A DNA stretch of 64,000 nt from the NCBI GenBank assembly GCA_030998225.1, contig JAPYXD010000753.1, positions 2,418,001-2,482,000 of the forward strand, written 5' to 3'. The notes beneath the pieces are model-generated. The model was not told the origin of the DNA. It searched no databases and saw only the letters and a program-made list of their open reading frames with translations. Positions 14,776 through 26,479 of the stretch are shown one piece after another. This DNA comes from Diplolepis rosae (Eukaryota > Arthropoda > Insecta > Hymenoptera > Diplolepididae). The translations under genes and the position numbers were made by a program. Every line of letters begins with the position of its first letter. Position 1 is the first letter of the stretch.

Positions 14776-17209
14776 GAAAAAATTTGAAACACAGAAAAAT
14801 AATTTTATTTTTGCCCCAACTTTTTTTCTTATTGCTTCTTACCAAATTTTAAAAAATCATGCGATTCTAATAAATGTTTTTATTAAATGATTTTCACTTC
14901 TGAATGCCAAATAACGAGCTAAATTATCCAAAATATTCCACTATTAAGGTAGTTTTCATCCACAAAAATTAGACCTCAGTCAAAAATGGATAATTTTGAT
15001 TTCAAGAATAGCAATATTATTATTAAAGGGCTATTTTGGAAGAGAAAAGATTAATTTGCATGAAAAAAATTTGAAACACAGAAAAATAATTTTATTTTTG
15101 CCCCAACTTTTTTTCTTATCGCTTCTTACCAAATTTTAAAAAATCATGCGATTCTAATAAATGTTTTTATTAAATGATTTTCACTTCTGAATGCCAAATA
15201 ACGAGCTAAATTATCCAAAATATTCCACTATTAAGGTAGTTTTCATCCACAAAAATTAGACCTCAGGCAAAAATAGATAATTTTACTTTCAAAAATAGCA
15301 ATATTATTATTGAAGGGCTATTTTTGAAGAGAAAAGATTAATTTCCATGAAAAAAATTTGAAATACAGAAAAATATTTTATTAATAAATTTTATTTTTGA
15401 TCCAACTTTTTTTCTTATCGCTTCTTACCAAATTTTAAAAAATTATGCGATTCTAATAAATGTTTTTATTAAATGATTTTCACTTCTGAATGCCAAATAA
15501 CGAGCTAAATTATCCAAAATATTCCACTATTAAGGTAGTTTTCATCCACAAAAATTAGACCTCAGGCAAAAATAGATAATTTTACTTTCAAAAATAGCAA
15601 TATTATTATTGAAGGGCTATTTTTGAAGAGAAAAGATTAATTTCCATGAAAAAAATTTGAAATACAGAAAAATATTTTATTAATAAATTTTATTTTTGAT
15701 CCAACTTTTTTTCTTATCGCTTCTTACCAAATTTTAAAAAATTATGCGATTCTAAAAAATGTTTTTATTAAATGATTTTCACTTCTGAATGCCAAATAAC
15801 GAGCTAAATTATCCAAAATATTCCACTATTAAGGTAGTTTTCATCCACAAAAAATAGACCTCAGGCAAAAATAGATAATTTTACTTTCAAAAATAGCAAT
15901 ATTATTATTGAAGGGCTATTTTTGAAGAGAAAAGATTAATTTCCATGAAAAAAATTTGAAATACAGAAAAATATTTTATTAATAAATTTTATTTTTGATC
16001 CAACTTTTTTCTTATCGCTTCTTACCAAATTTTAAAAAATTATGCGATTCTAAAAAATGTTTTTATTAAATGATTTTCACTTCTGAATGCCAAATAACGA
16101 GCTAAATTATCCAAAATATTCCACTATTAAGGTAGTTTTCATCCACAAAAATTAGACCTCAGTCAAAAAGGGATAATTTTGATTTCAAGAATAGCAATAT
16201 TATTATTAAAGGGCTATTTTTGAAGAGAAAAGATTAATTTGCATGAAAAAAATTTGAAACACAGAAAAATAATTTTATTTTTGCCCCAACTTTTTTCTTA
16301 TCGCTTCTTACCAAATTTTAAAAAATCATGCGATTCTAATAAATGTTTTTATTAAATGATTTTCACTTCTGAATGCCAAATAACGAGCTAAATTATCCAA
16401 AATATTCCACTATTAAGGTAGTTTTCATCCACAAAAATTAGACCTCAGTCAAAAAGGGATAATTTTGATTTCAAGAATAGCAATATTATTATTAAAGGGC
16501 TATTTTGGAAGAGAAAAGATTAATTTGCATGAAAAAAATTTGAAACACAGAAAAATAATTTTATTTTTGCCCCAACTTTTTTCTTATCGCTTCTTACCAA
16601 ATTTTAAAAAATCATGCGATTCTAATAAATGTTTTTATTAAATGATTTTCACTTCTGAATGCCAAATAACGAGCTAAATTATCCAAAATATTCCACTATT
16701 AAGGTAGTTTTCATCCACAAAAATTAGACCTCAGGCAAAAATAGATAATTTTACTTTCAAAAATAGCAATATTATTATTGAAGGGCTATTTTTGAAGAGA
16801 AAAGATTAATTTCCATGAAAAAAATTTGAAATACAGAAAAATATTTTATTAATAAATTTTATTTTTGATCCAACTTTTTTTCTTATCGCTTCTTACCAAA
16901 TTTTAAAAAATTATGCGATTCTAATAAATGTTTTTATTAAATGATTTTCACTTCTGAATGCCAAATAACGAGCTAAATTATCCAAAATATTCCACTATTA
17001 AGGTAGTTTTCATCCACAAAAATTAGACCTCAGGCAAAAATGCATGTTTTTGCTTTCAAGAATAACAATATTATTATTGAAGGGCTATTTTGGAAGAGAA
17101 AAGATTAATTTCCATGAAAAAAATTTGAAAAACAGAAAAAAATTTATTTTTGCCCCAACTTTTTTCTTATTGCTTCTTACCAAATTTTAAAAAATTATGC
17201 GATTCTAAT

Positions 17210-18005
17210 AAATGTTTTTATTAAATGATTTTCACTTCTGAATGCCAAATAACGAGCTAAATTATCCAAAATATTCCACTATTAAGGTAGTTTTCATCCA
17301 CAAAAATTAGACCTCAGTCAAAAAGGGATAATTTTGATTTCAAGAATAGCAATATTATTATTAAAGGGCTATTTTGGAAGAGAAAAGATTAATTTGCATG
17401 AAAAAAATTTGAAACACAGAAAAATAATTTTATTTTTGCCCCAACTTTTTTTCTTATCGCTTCTTACCAAATTTTAAAAAATTATACGATTTCAATAAAT
17501 TATAAATCGCTTTTGCAAAAAAAAAGATTCCCCACAACTTAACTATTTCCAATTTTCGAAAATGAATAAATTATTATCAAATTCAGCGATTTGTTTATAA
17601 AAATTTCGATTTGGAGAATGATTTTTGAATGGTTTCAGCCATTAAAGAATTTATTTTTAAAAATCAGAAACGGTGAAGTTGTGGGAAATCTTTTCTCTGA
17701 AAAAATGATTCATGATTCATTAGAATCGCATAATTTTTTAAAATTTGGTAAGAAGCGATAAGAAAAAAAGTTGGGTCAAAAATAAAATTATTTTTCTGTG
17801 TTTCAAATTTTTTTTTTGTAAAATAATCTTTTCTCTTTCAAATTAGCCCTTCAATAATAATATTGCTATTCTTCAAAGCAAAATTAACTATTTTTGCCTG
17901 AGATCTAATTTTTGTGGATGAAAACTACCTTAATTGTGGAATATTTTGGATAATTTAGCTCGTTATTTGGCATTCAGAAGTGAAAATCATTTAATAAAAA
18001 CATTT
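17210..18005. mobile_element. Foldback element at array edge (arm-spacer-inverted arm)
   Basis: The last forward monomer (17,210-17,500) is followed by a 216 bp spacer and then one complete monomer in reverse orientation (17,717-18,005). The two arms start and stop at the same monomer positions, beside ATTCTAAT and AAATGTTTTT. The spacer itself has an inner inverted repeat: AAGATTCCCCACAACTT at ~17,524 and AAGTTGTGGGAAATCTT at ~17,676, with one mismatch. A dispersed relative at 39,380-40,252 shares arms and spacer, which supports a mobile foldback origin rather than a chance inversion. No coding capacity is seen. Confidence 0.8.
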
Positions 18006-18742
18006 TTAAAGCCACGTAACAGTGGAAGGTCAGAAAGGGCTAAAAAATTGGCAAAAAATCCGTAACGTGATTTATGGACAGCCCCTGTGTGAAAGTAATA
18101 GTTTGAGGTTGATTTCCAGGAAGACTGCATGACAGAAAGGGATCAAAAATGCCACGGATCGGCAGCAAACTTAATTGCCATTCGGATTGCACGCGAGTGT
18201 AGAAAGAGGACGTCAAAGCCGACGATTCCTATCTGAATTTCGACGTATTTTTGGTAATTAGAGGGAATCGGCGGTATAGCGTGACCTGACACAAGGCGCG
18301 GAAGCGACGGCGGCATCGTCTGGATGTTTATAAATTCCATGGTATTGGGCTCGGCGGTTTGAGCACCAACGATAAGTGTTTCAGTTGGCGGTGCTATTGT
18401 TGTCTCGCTGATAAAATCTCACGTTAAATCTAAGCCCCGGTCCGGGTCCTTGCAGGGACAGTTTGAGTTATACTGGTTAGTAACTACAATGAGAAACTTG
18501 GGACATGTTTGCAAAAGGGGTGATGGGGGATGCGGAACTAGGCTACGACAGATTTATAGAGGCCGAGGCATCACGCGAGTCGAAAAATCGTGCACCACCT
18601 ATCATTTCCCATTCCTTCTTCTTTTTTTGCCACCGGCAAGATTACTTGCAATGCACCGGAAATGCGGATCTATACATATTATATTATAGAGACTTGCACT
18701 TTTTAAATGAAAGCTACACTACTGATCAAAATTATAGGTTCA
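18006..18742. other. Unassigned, locally GC-richer sequence
   Basis: This is unique sequence with a stretch of higher GC (about 18,140-18,560). Short open frames here carry no recognisable domain and no good splice context. The start (CCACGTAACAGTGG, then TTATGGACAGCCCC) has the look of a transposon end, but no partner end was found. Confidence 0.4.
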
Positions 18743-18962
18743 CTCTCTAAATCAAAATCAGTCAAATTTTCACTGATTGAATCAGTGATTTGCCTTTTCA
18801 CTGATTCATCAGTGGAAAAATATTTTTCACTGTTAAATCAGTTAATTTTCACTGGAATAATCAGTGAAATTTGACTGATTTACAGTAACCTCTTTTTAGC
18901 TATTTGAATCAGCCAAATTTCACTGATAATCAGTAGATTTTGACTGATTCAAATTTAGAGAG
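18743..18962. mobile_element. MITE, CTCTCTAAA family, copy 1
   Basis: Termini are CTCTCTAAAT and ATTTAGAGAG, directly flanked by CA on both sides (18,741-18,742 and 18,963-18,964), a 2-bp target duplication. The 220 bp interior is built of the word AATCAGTGAAA and its complement (TTTCACTGATT), repeated about ten times in both orientations. There is no ORF. Three further copies are at 22,036, 26,201 and 33,424. Confidence 0.88.
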
Positions 18963-18964
18963 CA

Positions 18965-19368
18965 CCTGAAATTTCAGCTATTGTTAAAGAGTTGCAATTT
19001 TTATAATAAGAAGTTAACACTTTTTCCCGATAATAGTATAAGAGTTAATAAAATTTTGCACCTAATAAATCCAAATTGAAGGCAAAATCTTAATTTTATG
19101 AAAATAAATAACAAAAAATGTCAAATTTCGTTCTTTTTGAAAAATATTAATAACTTTAAAAATTATCGATGTTTTTAAAAGTTTTTCATCTTATTTTAAA
19201 GGTGTCTTCATAGTATTTTCCGAACTAATTAAAATATTTTTAGAATTTTTTTCCTTAATTCCATTCAGGGTCAAACGTGATGTAAAAAAGTAGTACAATT
19301 AAAAATTATAACTGTACTCTATTCATTAGTTTTAAGAATCCAATATATTAATATTTTTATGAATATTG
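18965..19368. other. AT-rich intergenic or intronic sequence
   Basis: No gene, clear repeat or inverted structure was recognised in this stretch. Confidence 0.5.
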
Positions 19369-19370
19369 TA

Positions 19371-20127
19371 AAGGGTTTCCCAATAGGGGTGATATGTTTT
19401 GAAATTGAAAAAAAACACTGAATATTCATTCGGAATTGATCGAAATCTTTTTTATTATATTGGATATTCTATGCCATTTATGATTTAAAGAATATATCGG
19501 CCAAATGTCCCCCGAGACTTGAGCCAAAAATGCGCCTCATCAGAAAAGATGATTTTTTGATGAAAATTGGGATGATTTTCAATTGATTCCAGAGCCCAAT
19601 CCGCGAACTCCCGACGCAAACGATGGTCATTAGGCTTCAGTTCTTGGGCCAGAATGATCTTATAGGGATGCAGGCCAAGATCCAATCGCAAAATACGCCA
19701 GGTAGTCATCCTGGACAGGCCCAATTCCTGAGATCGGCGTGGCACGGACAATTCACGGTTTTCCTCGATACTGGCCTGTACGGCGGCTATATTCTGTGTA
19801 GAACGTGCGGTACGCATACGATTTTTAGGCTTAGTATCCAATAGAGTAAATTCACTCTCCAACTTATCGATTATTCGACGAATTGAGAGTGCGGATGGAG
19901 CAGAATGACGACCATATTTTGCACGATATGCTCTTTGAACACCGACAAAACTTCTCGAATTTTGATTAAATAATTGGACAATTTCCAAACGTTGTGGAAG
20001 CGTGAAACTACTCATGATTAAATGGCAAACCTTACTGATCACAACTGACAGCAGACGTCAAAAATTTCAGTTCAAATGAGCCCGATAGGGACATTCAAAA
20101 TCATATCACCCCTATAGGGAAACCCTT
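19371..20127 (-). mobile_element. Internally deleted Tc1/mariner element
   Basis: Terminal inverted repeats of 26 bp begin AAGGGTTTCCCAATAGGGG on the left and AAGGGTTTCCCTATAGGGG (reverse complement) on the right, with one mismatch. They are flanked by TA at 19,369-19,370 and 20,128-20,129, the obligate mariner target. At 757 bp the element is well short of a typical 1.2-1.4 kb mariner, and its transposase is cut short after the first catalytic aspartate. The ends look intact, so it could in principle be mobilised in trans by a related full-length element. Confidence 0.93.
19485..20042 (-). pseudogene. Mariner transposase, truncated by internal deletion
   Basis: The 185-residue frame has an N-terminal helix-turn-helix region (residues ~10-60; TLPQRLEIVQLFNQNSRSF, then RAYRAKYGRHSAPS) of the kind annotated as DUF4817 in insect mariner-like transposases. 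A second DNA-binding region follows (SVPRRSQELGLSRMTTWRIL). It then reaches IIFSDEAHFWL, where D is the first residue of the DDE/D catalytic triad. The frame stops about 14 residues later. The other two acidic residues are absent, so the catalytic core is deleted and the product cannot be an active transposase. Downstream sequence can be read in another frame as a short KWHRISNIIKK-like tail, perhaps the original C terminus beyond the deletion junction. The start used is the first Met; the Met at MSSFTLPQ (residue 10) may be the true start. Confidence 0.92.
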
Positions 20128-20129
20128 TA

Positions 20130-22035
20130 TAATGTTTAACGTCGGGTAGAATCCAGGAACATCTCTTCAAAAATATCTTCATTAGTAAGTAAGATTAAGA
20201 CCTTTTTAAAATATTAATCATTTTCAGATTTATTAATATTTTTGAAAAAGATGGAAATTTTACGTTTTTTGCTACATATTTTTATAAAATTAGGATTTTG
20301 CCTTCAATTTGGGCTTATTAGATGTCAAATTTTATTAAATTTCATGCTCTTATCGATAAAATTTTTTTGACCTGTTATTAGAAAAATAAGGACTTTTTAA
20401 TCAAAGCTGAAACAAGTGAACCTATAATTTTGATTGGTAGTGTACTCATCAATTTTTTAAAATTTATATTACTACACGTTCTATGAAAATTTGTTGCTTC
20501 AGTAATTTTTTCGTGATATTTTACAAATTAAATAGTAAGCAGAAAAAAAAAGTTTTCATGAAATAAAAAAAAATTTCAACGAGTCGATAAAGCACTTGAG
20601 TAAACTGAGATATAATTTCAATTTTTTGTTCAAAAATTGTATTCACGATGGAAGTGTTTCATAAAATATATTCTTTGTGCTGATTTGTTCGTTATTACAC
20701 GGTGAAACTCTGTATAGAAATATATGTTTCATTTTTTAATCATAATTATAAAAAATATTAGGAATTTAGGGAAAATCGAGGCACAATGGTAATTATTCCT
20801 AGCGGATTTGAAATTTTAATAGAGGCCAAACGGGAAAGTAAATGAAAAAAAGGAATAAATGAAAAAACGAGCCTGATAAGAGCAAAATAAATCGATAGTT
20901 CATTCTTGATCAATTGATACAATTTGATTTGAAATTAATTGAATGTAATTAATATACGAGGCGAAGAGATTCTTGACTCTTAGTTTTGCATCTTCCCCTC
21001 TGTTAAGATTCGACTGAAGAACTGTTAGGGCTCCAGTCAGAAACTGCAATCAGACCCCAATGACGATTTATCTCCTCCAAATAACAATTCGAACACTTGG
21101 CTAACATAAATTTTTATCAGAGACTTTGTGCATCTTTGATTCAATGAAGCTTTACTTGAGTCACTTAATGAAGATTTGCGCACAATTTATAATGAAAATA
21201 TCAATTGGTTTCGAAATTAAACTTACGAAAGTAAAATTAAGCTTTAAAATGAGAGTAATCAAAGACAAAAAGTGCAGATGTTGAAAGATGATTGAGGGAG
21301 AAATTCGCCTTTGATTCGAGAGGAAGGAAACACTCATTTGAGCAATACAAATTTTAGAAATGGCGGTATTTCCGAAGGAAGTATTGACTACAACTACTTT
21401 CTCCCTTTCACTAACTACGACCCTGGGGGAAAATAGAGACTAAAGGAGACGCACGGCTTTCCCCGTAAGATACTAGTGGATGAAAGGCATTAATGTAATG
21501 GAGTGTATATCATGCCAACATTCGTAAAAGGACAGTTAATAAATTTTCCAAGACGAGGTTTAACGTGAAAATTGGACAATATCCTCCGGCTTTATTTTTT
21601 CTTATTTGACGCTACACTAGTCTTAACCAAAGCGGCATCCGTTGAAAGCATTTTGTTAGGGATGCTGAGTAATCTTGAGGGGAAATATCACTTAGATAAT
21701 TCAGATTCCATCGGATTTTTAGAAAAAATATTATCTATACAATAAAAATAGGTAAAAATGTTAAGAACTGCTACAACAGGTAATCAAAAATTTTACAAAG
21801 AGATCACAATCGTTTTTTAATTAAAATATAATTAAGTATAATTGTTTATATAGAAGTGACAGAACTTTTTTGCTTTCCCAACAAATTTTCAGTATTCCCA
21901 ACAAACCTATTTGTTGAACCAACAAAAGTTATTGCGTTTTGCTTGAAAAAACTTTTTGTAAGGAGAACTAAAATTTTGTTGAGGCGGCAAAAAAAGTTTG
22001 TCAGTTCTATATTTTTCTCCGTGAGTAAAATATTC
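20130..22035. other. Mostly unique AT-rich sequence
   Basis: No exon was recognised. At 20,712-20,812 there is a segment shared with 30,722-30,818. A short inverted repeat (GAACTTTTTTGC near 21,864 and GCAAAAAAAGTTTGTCAGTTC near 21,987) encloses AACAAA-type words and may be a small foldback. Around 21,400-21,560 is a higher-complexity stretch without a coding signature. Confidence 0.45.
20712..20812 (+). repeat. Dispersed ~100 bp repeat, copy 1
   Basis: Shares ATATATGTTT, AAAAAATATTAGGAATT, AAGGGAAAATCGAGG (with one extra T here) and AATGGTAATTATTC with 30,722-30,818 in the same order and spacing. No terminal structure was identified, so the element type is unknown. Confidence 0.75.
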
Positions 22036-22277
22036 TGACTGAATCAGTGATTTGCCTTTTCACTGCTTCATCAGTGGGAACAATATTTTTCACTGTTAAA
22101 TCAGTTATTTTCCACTGATTCATCAGTGAAAAAAATATTTTTCACTGTCAAATCAGTCAACTTTTACTGAAATAATCAGTGAAATTTGACTGATTTACAG
22201 TAACCTCTTTTTAGCTATTTGAATCAGTCAAATTTCACTGATAATCAGTAGATTTTGACTGATTTAAATTTAGAGAG
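22036..22277. mobile_element. MITE, CTCTCTAAA family, copy 2 (one end lost)
   Basis: Matches copy 1 through the AATCAGTG word region and the conserved segment TTACAGTAACCTCTTTTTAG, ending in AAATTTAGAGAG. The CTCTCTAAA terminus on the left is missing: homology begins abruptly at GACTGAATCAGTGATTTGCC. The interior contains one extra repeat block compared with copy 1. Confidence 0.85.
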
Positions 22278-22296
22278 TAATTAAATGTTGAATTTT

Positions 22297-22726
22297 TACA
22301 CACGGTTAGAAATTTTTACCGTGATTTCCAGAAAATTTCAGAAAATTGAGTTACTTTTTAGTTACTTTAACAAACAATTTCTTAATTTTCAGTTACAACG
22401 TGTTAAATATTCTGATATTTGTATCTGAAAATTCTGAAACATATAACAGGAATAACTTAACGTTTTGGGTAACTAAAATTTTATGCAGTTACATCTAACT
22501 GAAAATTTTGTTACAATTTCGTAATTTTATGATGAATTTTATAAAAATTCTGTTACAGTTTGGTAATTTTAAAATACATTTTGTAAAAATTCAGTTGAGT
22601 TTTACAATATTAAGAAAAATTTCAGAAAATTCAGAACATTTTTCGCAAATTTGAGATACCGTCACTAAAAAACATTATTAAGGACATGAGATACTCAGAA
22701 AATTAGCAAATTTTATAACAGTGTAC
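22297..22726. mobile_element. Foldback element with TACAC..GGTTA ends
   Basis: The left end TACACACGGTTAGAAATTT pairs with the right end, whose reverse complement is TACACTGTTATAAAATTT. The interior is rich in TCAGAAAATT and GTTAC words in both orientations. A partial diverged relative lies at 27,171-27,445. There is no ORF and no clear target duplication. Confidence 0.6.
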
Positions 22727-22971
22727 GGAAAAAATATTTAAACTATTTAGAAACGCATAATAAATTCTAAAGCAACGGACTCTTTCCTAATAATTTACAT
22801 TTACTAGGATTTCTATTATAGAACGCGCTAAATTACCGATAAATATTCCCACGTAGATGATAAAATAAATTGAATTATCAGAAAATTTTACCATCTAGAT
22901 CGAATTGCATAAACTGCGCAATTCGCATTCATATAACATTAAGAAGAAAGTGAAATGGCGTTAAAAAAAAT

Positions 22972-23488
22972 GCATTTCCAACTGGATTTTCCAACTGAAA
23001 ATCTCAATCAAAAACACAACTCAGAATCCAACTGGATCTTCTGGCTAGAAATCCTATCTAGACATCCAACTGGATTTTCCAGCTGGAAATTTCAACTGTT
23101 TTTGATAGTTGGAAAATCCAACTGAAATCTGACTGGATATCCGGCTTGAAATTTCAGCTCAAAAGCTCAGTTAAAAACTTCAGCTGGAAAATCCAGTCGA
23201 AATATCCATCTGGGAAACTCCAGTTGAAAATTTTAGCTGAAAAATCAAGTCGGAATCTCTAGCTGGAAATTGCAGTTCAAATTTCTAGTTAGAAAATCAA
23301 GTTTTATTACCAGCTAAAGAAACCAGTTGGAATTTCCAGCTGGAAAACCCCGTCCGAATTGCCAGCTGGGATTTCCAACTGAACTTTAGAGCTGGTAATT
23401 CAAGTCGAGTAATCCAGTTAGATTTCATCTGGATTTTCCAGCTGGGAAACCCAGTTGAAATTTGCAGCTGGAAAATTCAGTTGAACAA
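22972..23488. repeat. Degenerate CAGCTGGAAA word repeat
   Basis: About 515 bp made almost wholly of TTTCCAGCTGGAAA-like words and relatives (CCAACTGGA, CAGTTGAAA) at a loose 18-24 bp spacing. The word is self-complementary, so the tract can fold on itself in many registers. It resembles the interior of the other word-built MITEs, but terminal repeats could not be fixed. Confidence 0.85.
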
Positions 23489-24729
23489 ACGACGTTTTAC
23501 GGCAATGAATAAACTCTAACCAATTTTGAGTTTATGGTTGAATTTCGTTTATTGCCGGGATTTTTGAAGCTTCTGGTAAGCATGACAAATAATTTCGATA
23601 TATATAGTGAGTAATTGCCTAAAGGCAGTAAAAATAGAGAAGCACTTTGGTGCAAACACTCGGAACGCCAAAGGAAGACGGAGGGTCGCATGATGTATCC
23701 TCTTAAGCATCAAGGACGCGTCTAACCCACAAAGCAACAACGGAAACCATTTGGTGTAAGTACAAGGCGTACAACGTACATGGCATATACTAGAAGCGAA
23801 TACAGCTTGGCGTGCACGCCAGTCTAATAAATAGTAATTAGCGGTCTGGTAATTAATATAGAGGGGCTAGTGGAGAGTGAAAAGGGGTGAGTAAGGGTGA
23901 GAGAGAAAGGAACTGTAAAGGGAGATGAAGATGGAGAAAAATGAAGAACAAAGCGAACTTAGCAATGAATTCACTCGAATAGGTCGATTACACTAAAAAA
24001 TGTTCATTTTACGCTTTTGCACGTTTGGACAACGATGATCTACTTTTTACGTTATAAACTCACGCGGTGAGAGAAACTCGCAGAAAAGCATCGAGTAAAC
24101 ATTTACTCGAGCCCACCCACCCCACTTTCCTCTTCCGTGGGATGGCGTCCCGCACATGTAAACACAGACCTCGTCCAAGTTCACTCGAGGATGTGAGAGA
24201 CTCACTTCCTGAGCGTGTTTTCCTGCTTCCAACACAACGCGAAAAAACATTCTAAAAACACGTTCCTCGGGTAATTAGTACTTCTCCCAACATACACTAA
24301 AAGTTGATGATTTTCCTGCACTTTGAGAGCAATGATATATCTGGAAATAAAAGACTTAAAATTTTAGAGGAAATTGATTTGATGAAAATCGTCTAAACTT
24401 CACTGAGAACAAAATTCTATTAAATTTATAACTTTTCTGCCAAAAGCATGTATATTATGGATTCAACAAAATATGCTATTAGAACTTATACATATGCTAA
24501 TATAAATATAAATATTGATATAAAACTTGTTGTTCTTAATAAATAAGTTCTTAAAATACATTAAAATTTTTTTTTTTTTATTTTACACAGTTTTTGAAAT
24601 TTTAGCATGAATTTTATTGGTTTATGATATAGCTACTATCGTACTAAATCTAAAACCCTTTTCTTTATCTGTTTCAGATGGTCCTTCATGGAGAAATCAT
24701 CTGAGCAAGCGACCTACCTCCCTGGCGAA
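23489..24729. other. Unique sequence, no gene recognised
   Basis: Mixed-composition sequence. A nearly perfect 20-bp palindrome lies at 24,091-24,110 (TCGAGTAAAC then ATTTACTCGA). At 24,677-24,740 a TTTCAG acceptor-like site is followed by a short open stretch but no good donor, so no exon is called. Confidence 0.45.
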
Positions 24730-25231
24730 AGTATCGGATTGAAATTCATTTCGATTCATTCCGATATCTATATCCGAACCAATGCGAATGATTCCGAACC
24801 AATCCGAAAAACGTTTTGTATCTCGTTTGATGAAAAATGGTCAAAAATCAATTCGAATTAATCTGATTATTTCTGAGACATCAATCCGAATAAATCCGAA
24901 CAAATCCGAAACCAAGTTTTCAATCCGAATCAATCCGAGCTCGGATTGATTAAAACCGTATTTTCAATCAGAATCAATCCGAATCATTCCGACCTTGGAT
25001 TCATTCAGATTGATTCTGATTGAAAATTCATTTTGGATAAATCTGAGCTCGGATTGATCTGGATTGAAAACTTGGTTTCGGATTGGTTCGGATTCATGCG
25101 GATTGATGTCTCGGAATTAATCGGATTAAGTCGAATTGATTTTCGACCGTTTTTCATCAAACGAGATACAAAACGTTTTTCGGATTAGTTCGGAATCATT
25201 CGCATTGGCTCGGATACAGATATCGGAATTT
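24730..25231. mobile_element. Near-perfect ~470 bp palindrome of GAATCAATCCG words
   Basis: The left arm from ~24,758 (ATTCCGATATCTATATCCGA) pairs with the right arm ending ~25,229, whose reverse complement reads ATTCCGATATCTGTATCCGA. Arms of about 230 bp pair with few mismatches and meet near 24,993. Both arms are filled with (A)ATCCGAATCA words. There is no ORF. The fold would be a single long hairpin if transcribed or extruded. Confidence 0.92.
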
Positions 25232-25446
25232 TTATGATTAACTTTCTAATTAGAAATAAACATATTGGTTATACTATTTAGACAAATAAATATCTAAAGT
25301 ATAGAATTTTTCCCAGAATCTTTTCTAAAATAAAGTTCACAAATGTTATTTGTTGTCCTTTGTTAGATTTTATACCATAAATTTTCCGAAAGATACTAGA
25401 AAATAAAAAGTTACCTTACATGAACTTTTATATAAAATTGGTCACG

Positions 25447-26479
25447 TTCCTGCTGAAAGTAAAAAGGTAGAAAGTGATAGAAACAGGAGTATAGAAAGAG
25501 ATAGAAGCTTTTCTATTGAGTGCTCGTTTCTATATTTCAGTTGGTCCCTTGTATATTTTCGGTATCGTTTTCTATCTCCTTTCGATTTAATAAATAAAAG
25601 CAATTATTTGTAATTAATGATACAGTATGTACAAGATTAGAAAATCTGAACAGGATGATAGACAGGGATGGAAAGAAATAAGCGTGAACTTGGAACGACA
25701 AATGGATACAAGGAAATAGAGAATAGACAAGAGATAGAAAGTGATAGAGGTAAATAGATCGGGGATAGACTAAGATAGAAGTCAATATACGAGGGATAGG
25801 CTGAGATTAAGAAAAGGGTATTGAAAGAGATATGTGTAAATCTAGATAAACATGGGATAGTAAGATATAATGATGAATAGACAAGAGATAGAGATAGATA
25901 TAGAAAAAGTTAGATAAACAAGGGATAGACTGAGATGAAGAGAAGGGGATCAAAAAGAGATAGGCGTCGATCTGGATTAACAAAGAGATAGAAAGAAATA
26001 GAGGTATATAGACAAGAGATAGAAACAGACACAGATGGATATATAACGGATAGACTAAGATAAAGAAAACGGGATTCAAAGGAATAGGCGTCAATTTGGA
26101 CTGAGAGAGATAGGAAGATATAGAGGTGAATAGACAAGGGATAGAAGAAGATAAAAAAGGGATTAAAAGTGATCAAATTTCTATCTCTTTACTTCCAGCA
26201 CTCTCTAAATTTAAATCAGTCAAAATCTACTGATTATCAGTGAAATTTGACTGATTCAAATAGCTAAAAAGAGGTTACTGTAAATCAGTCAAATTTCACT
26301 CATTATTTCAGTGAAAATTGACTGATTTGACAGTGAGAAATATTTATTTCACTGATGAATCAGTGAAAATTAACTGATTCAAGCGTGAAAAATATGTTTT
26401 CACTGGTGAATCAGTGAAAAGGCAAATCACTGATTCAATCAGTAAAAATTTCACTGATTTAGATTTAGAGAGCAGGGAT
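25447..26479. mobile_element. GATAGA-word element with TIRs, interrupted by a MITE
   Basis: The left end CCTGCTGAAAGTAAAAAGG and the right end (reverse complement CCTGCTGGAAGTAAAGAG) form terminal inverted repeats. The right end is split by the CTCTCTAAA MITE at 26,201, which sits inside CCAGCAGGG. The interior is a degenerate purine-rich (A)GATAGA tract. Open frames of 80-95 codons across it (Leu/Ser/Tyr/Ile-rich on the minus strand) are by-products of the repeat and not genes. Confidence 0.75.
26201..26472. mobile_element. MITE, CTCTCTAAA family, copy 3, inverted
   Basis: CTCTCTAAATTTAAATCAG opens the element and TTTAGAGAG closes it. CA flanks both sides (26,199-26,200 and 26,473-26,474). 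It lies opposite in orientation to copy 1, with the same conserved segment CTAAAAAGAGGTTACTGTAA. It is inserted in the right terminus of the GATAGA element, so it is the younger of the two. Confidence 0.9.

Larger units (their letters stand above)
1..17500 (+). repeat. Satellite array, ~287-300 bp monomer, ~59 copies
   Basis: The same ~300 bp AT-rich monomer recurs head-to-tail from base 1, so the array continues off the left edge. Two types are visible. Type A has CAGGCAAAAATAGATAATTT and ends in ATATTTTATTAATAAATTTT. Type B has CAGTCAAAAAGGGATAATTT, AAACACAGAAAAATAATTTT and TTTGCCCCAAC, and is 12 bp shorter because ATTAATAAATTT-type sequence is missing at the junction. B markers lie near 1077, 2858, 3458, 3756, 5527, 6124, 6423, 7905, 9386, 10867, 12350, 12636, 13820, 14107, 14979, 16162, 16448 and 17317. 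Every frame is closed by stops, so the array is non-coding. Copies are nearly identical, which suggests recent amplification or homogenisation. It could be pericentromeric or an interstitial satellite inside a gene region. Confidence 0.98.

Noticed and set aside
1..17500. CRISPR-like array
   Set aside because: Repeats are ~300 bp and contiguous without unique spacers; this is a satellite.
24677..24740. Plus-strand exon after TTTCAG
   Set aside because: Acceptor is fair, but the open stretch is short and lacks a convincing donor before the palindrome begins.
25537..26176. Overlapping minus-strand open frames of 80-95 codons
   Set aside because: They are Leu/Ser/Tyr/Ile-rich translations of the GATAGA word tract inside a TIR element, with no domain or splice context.
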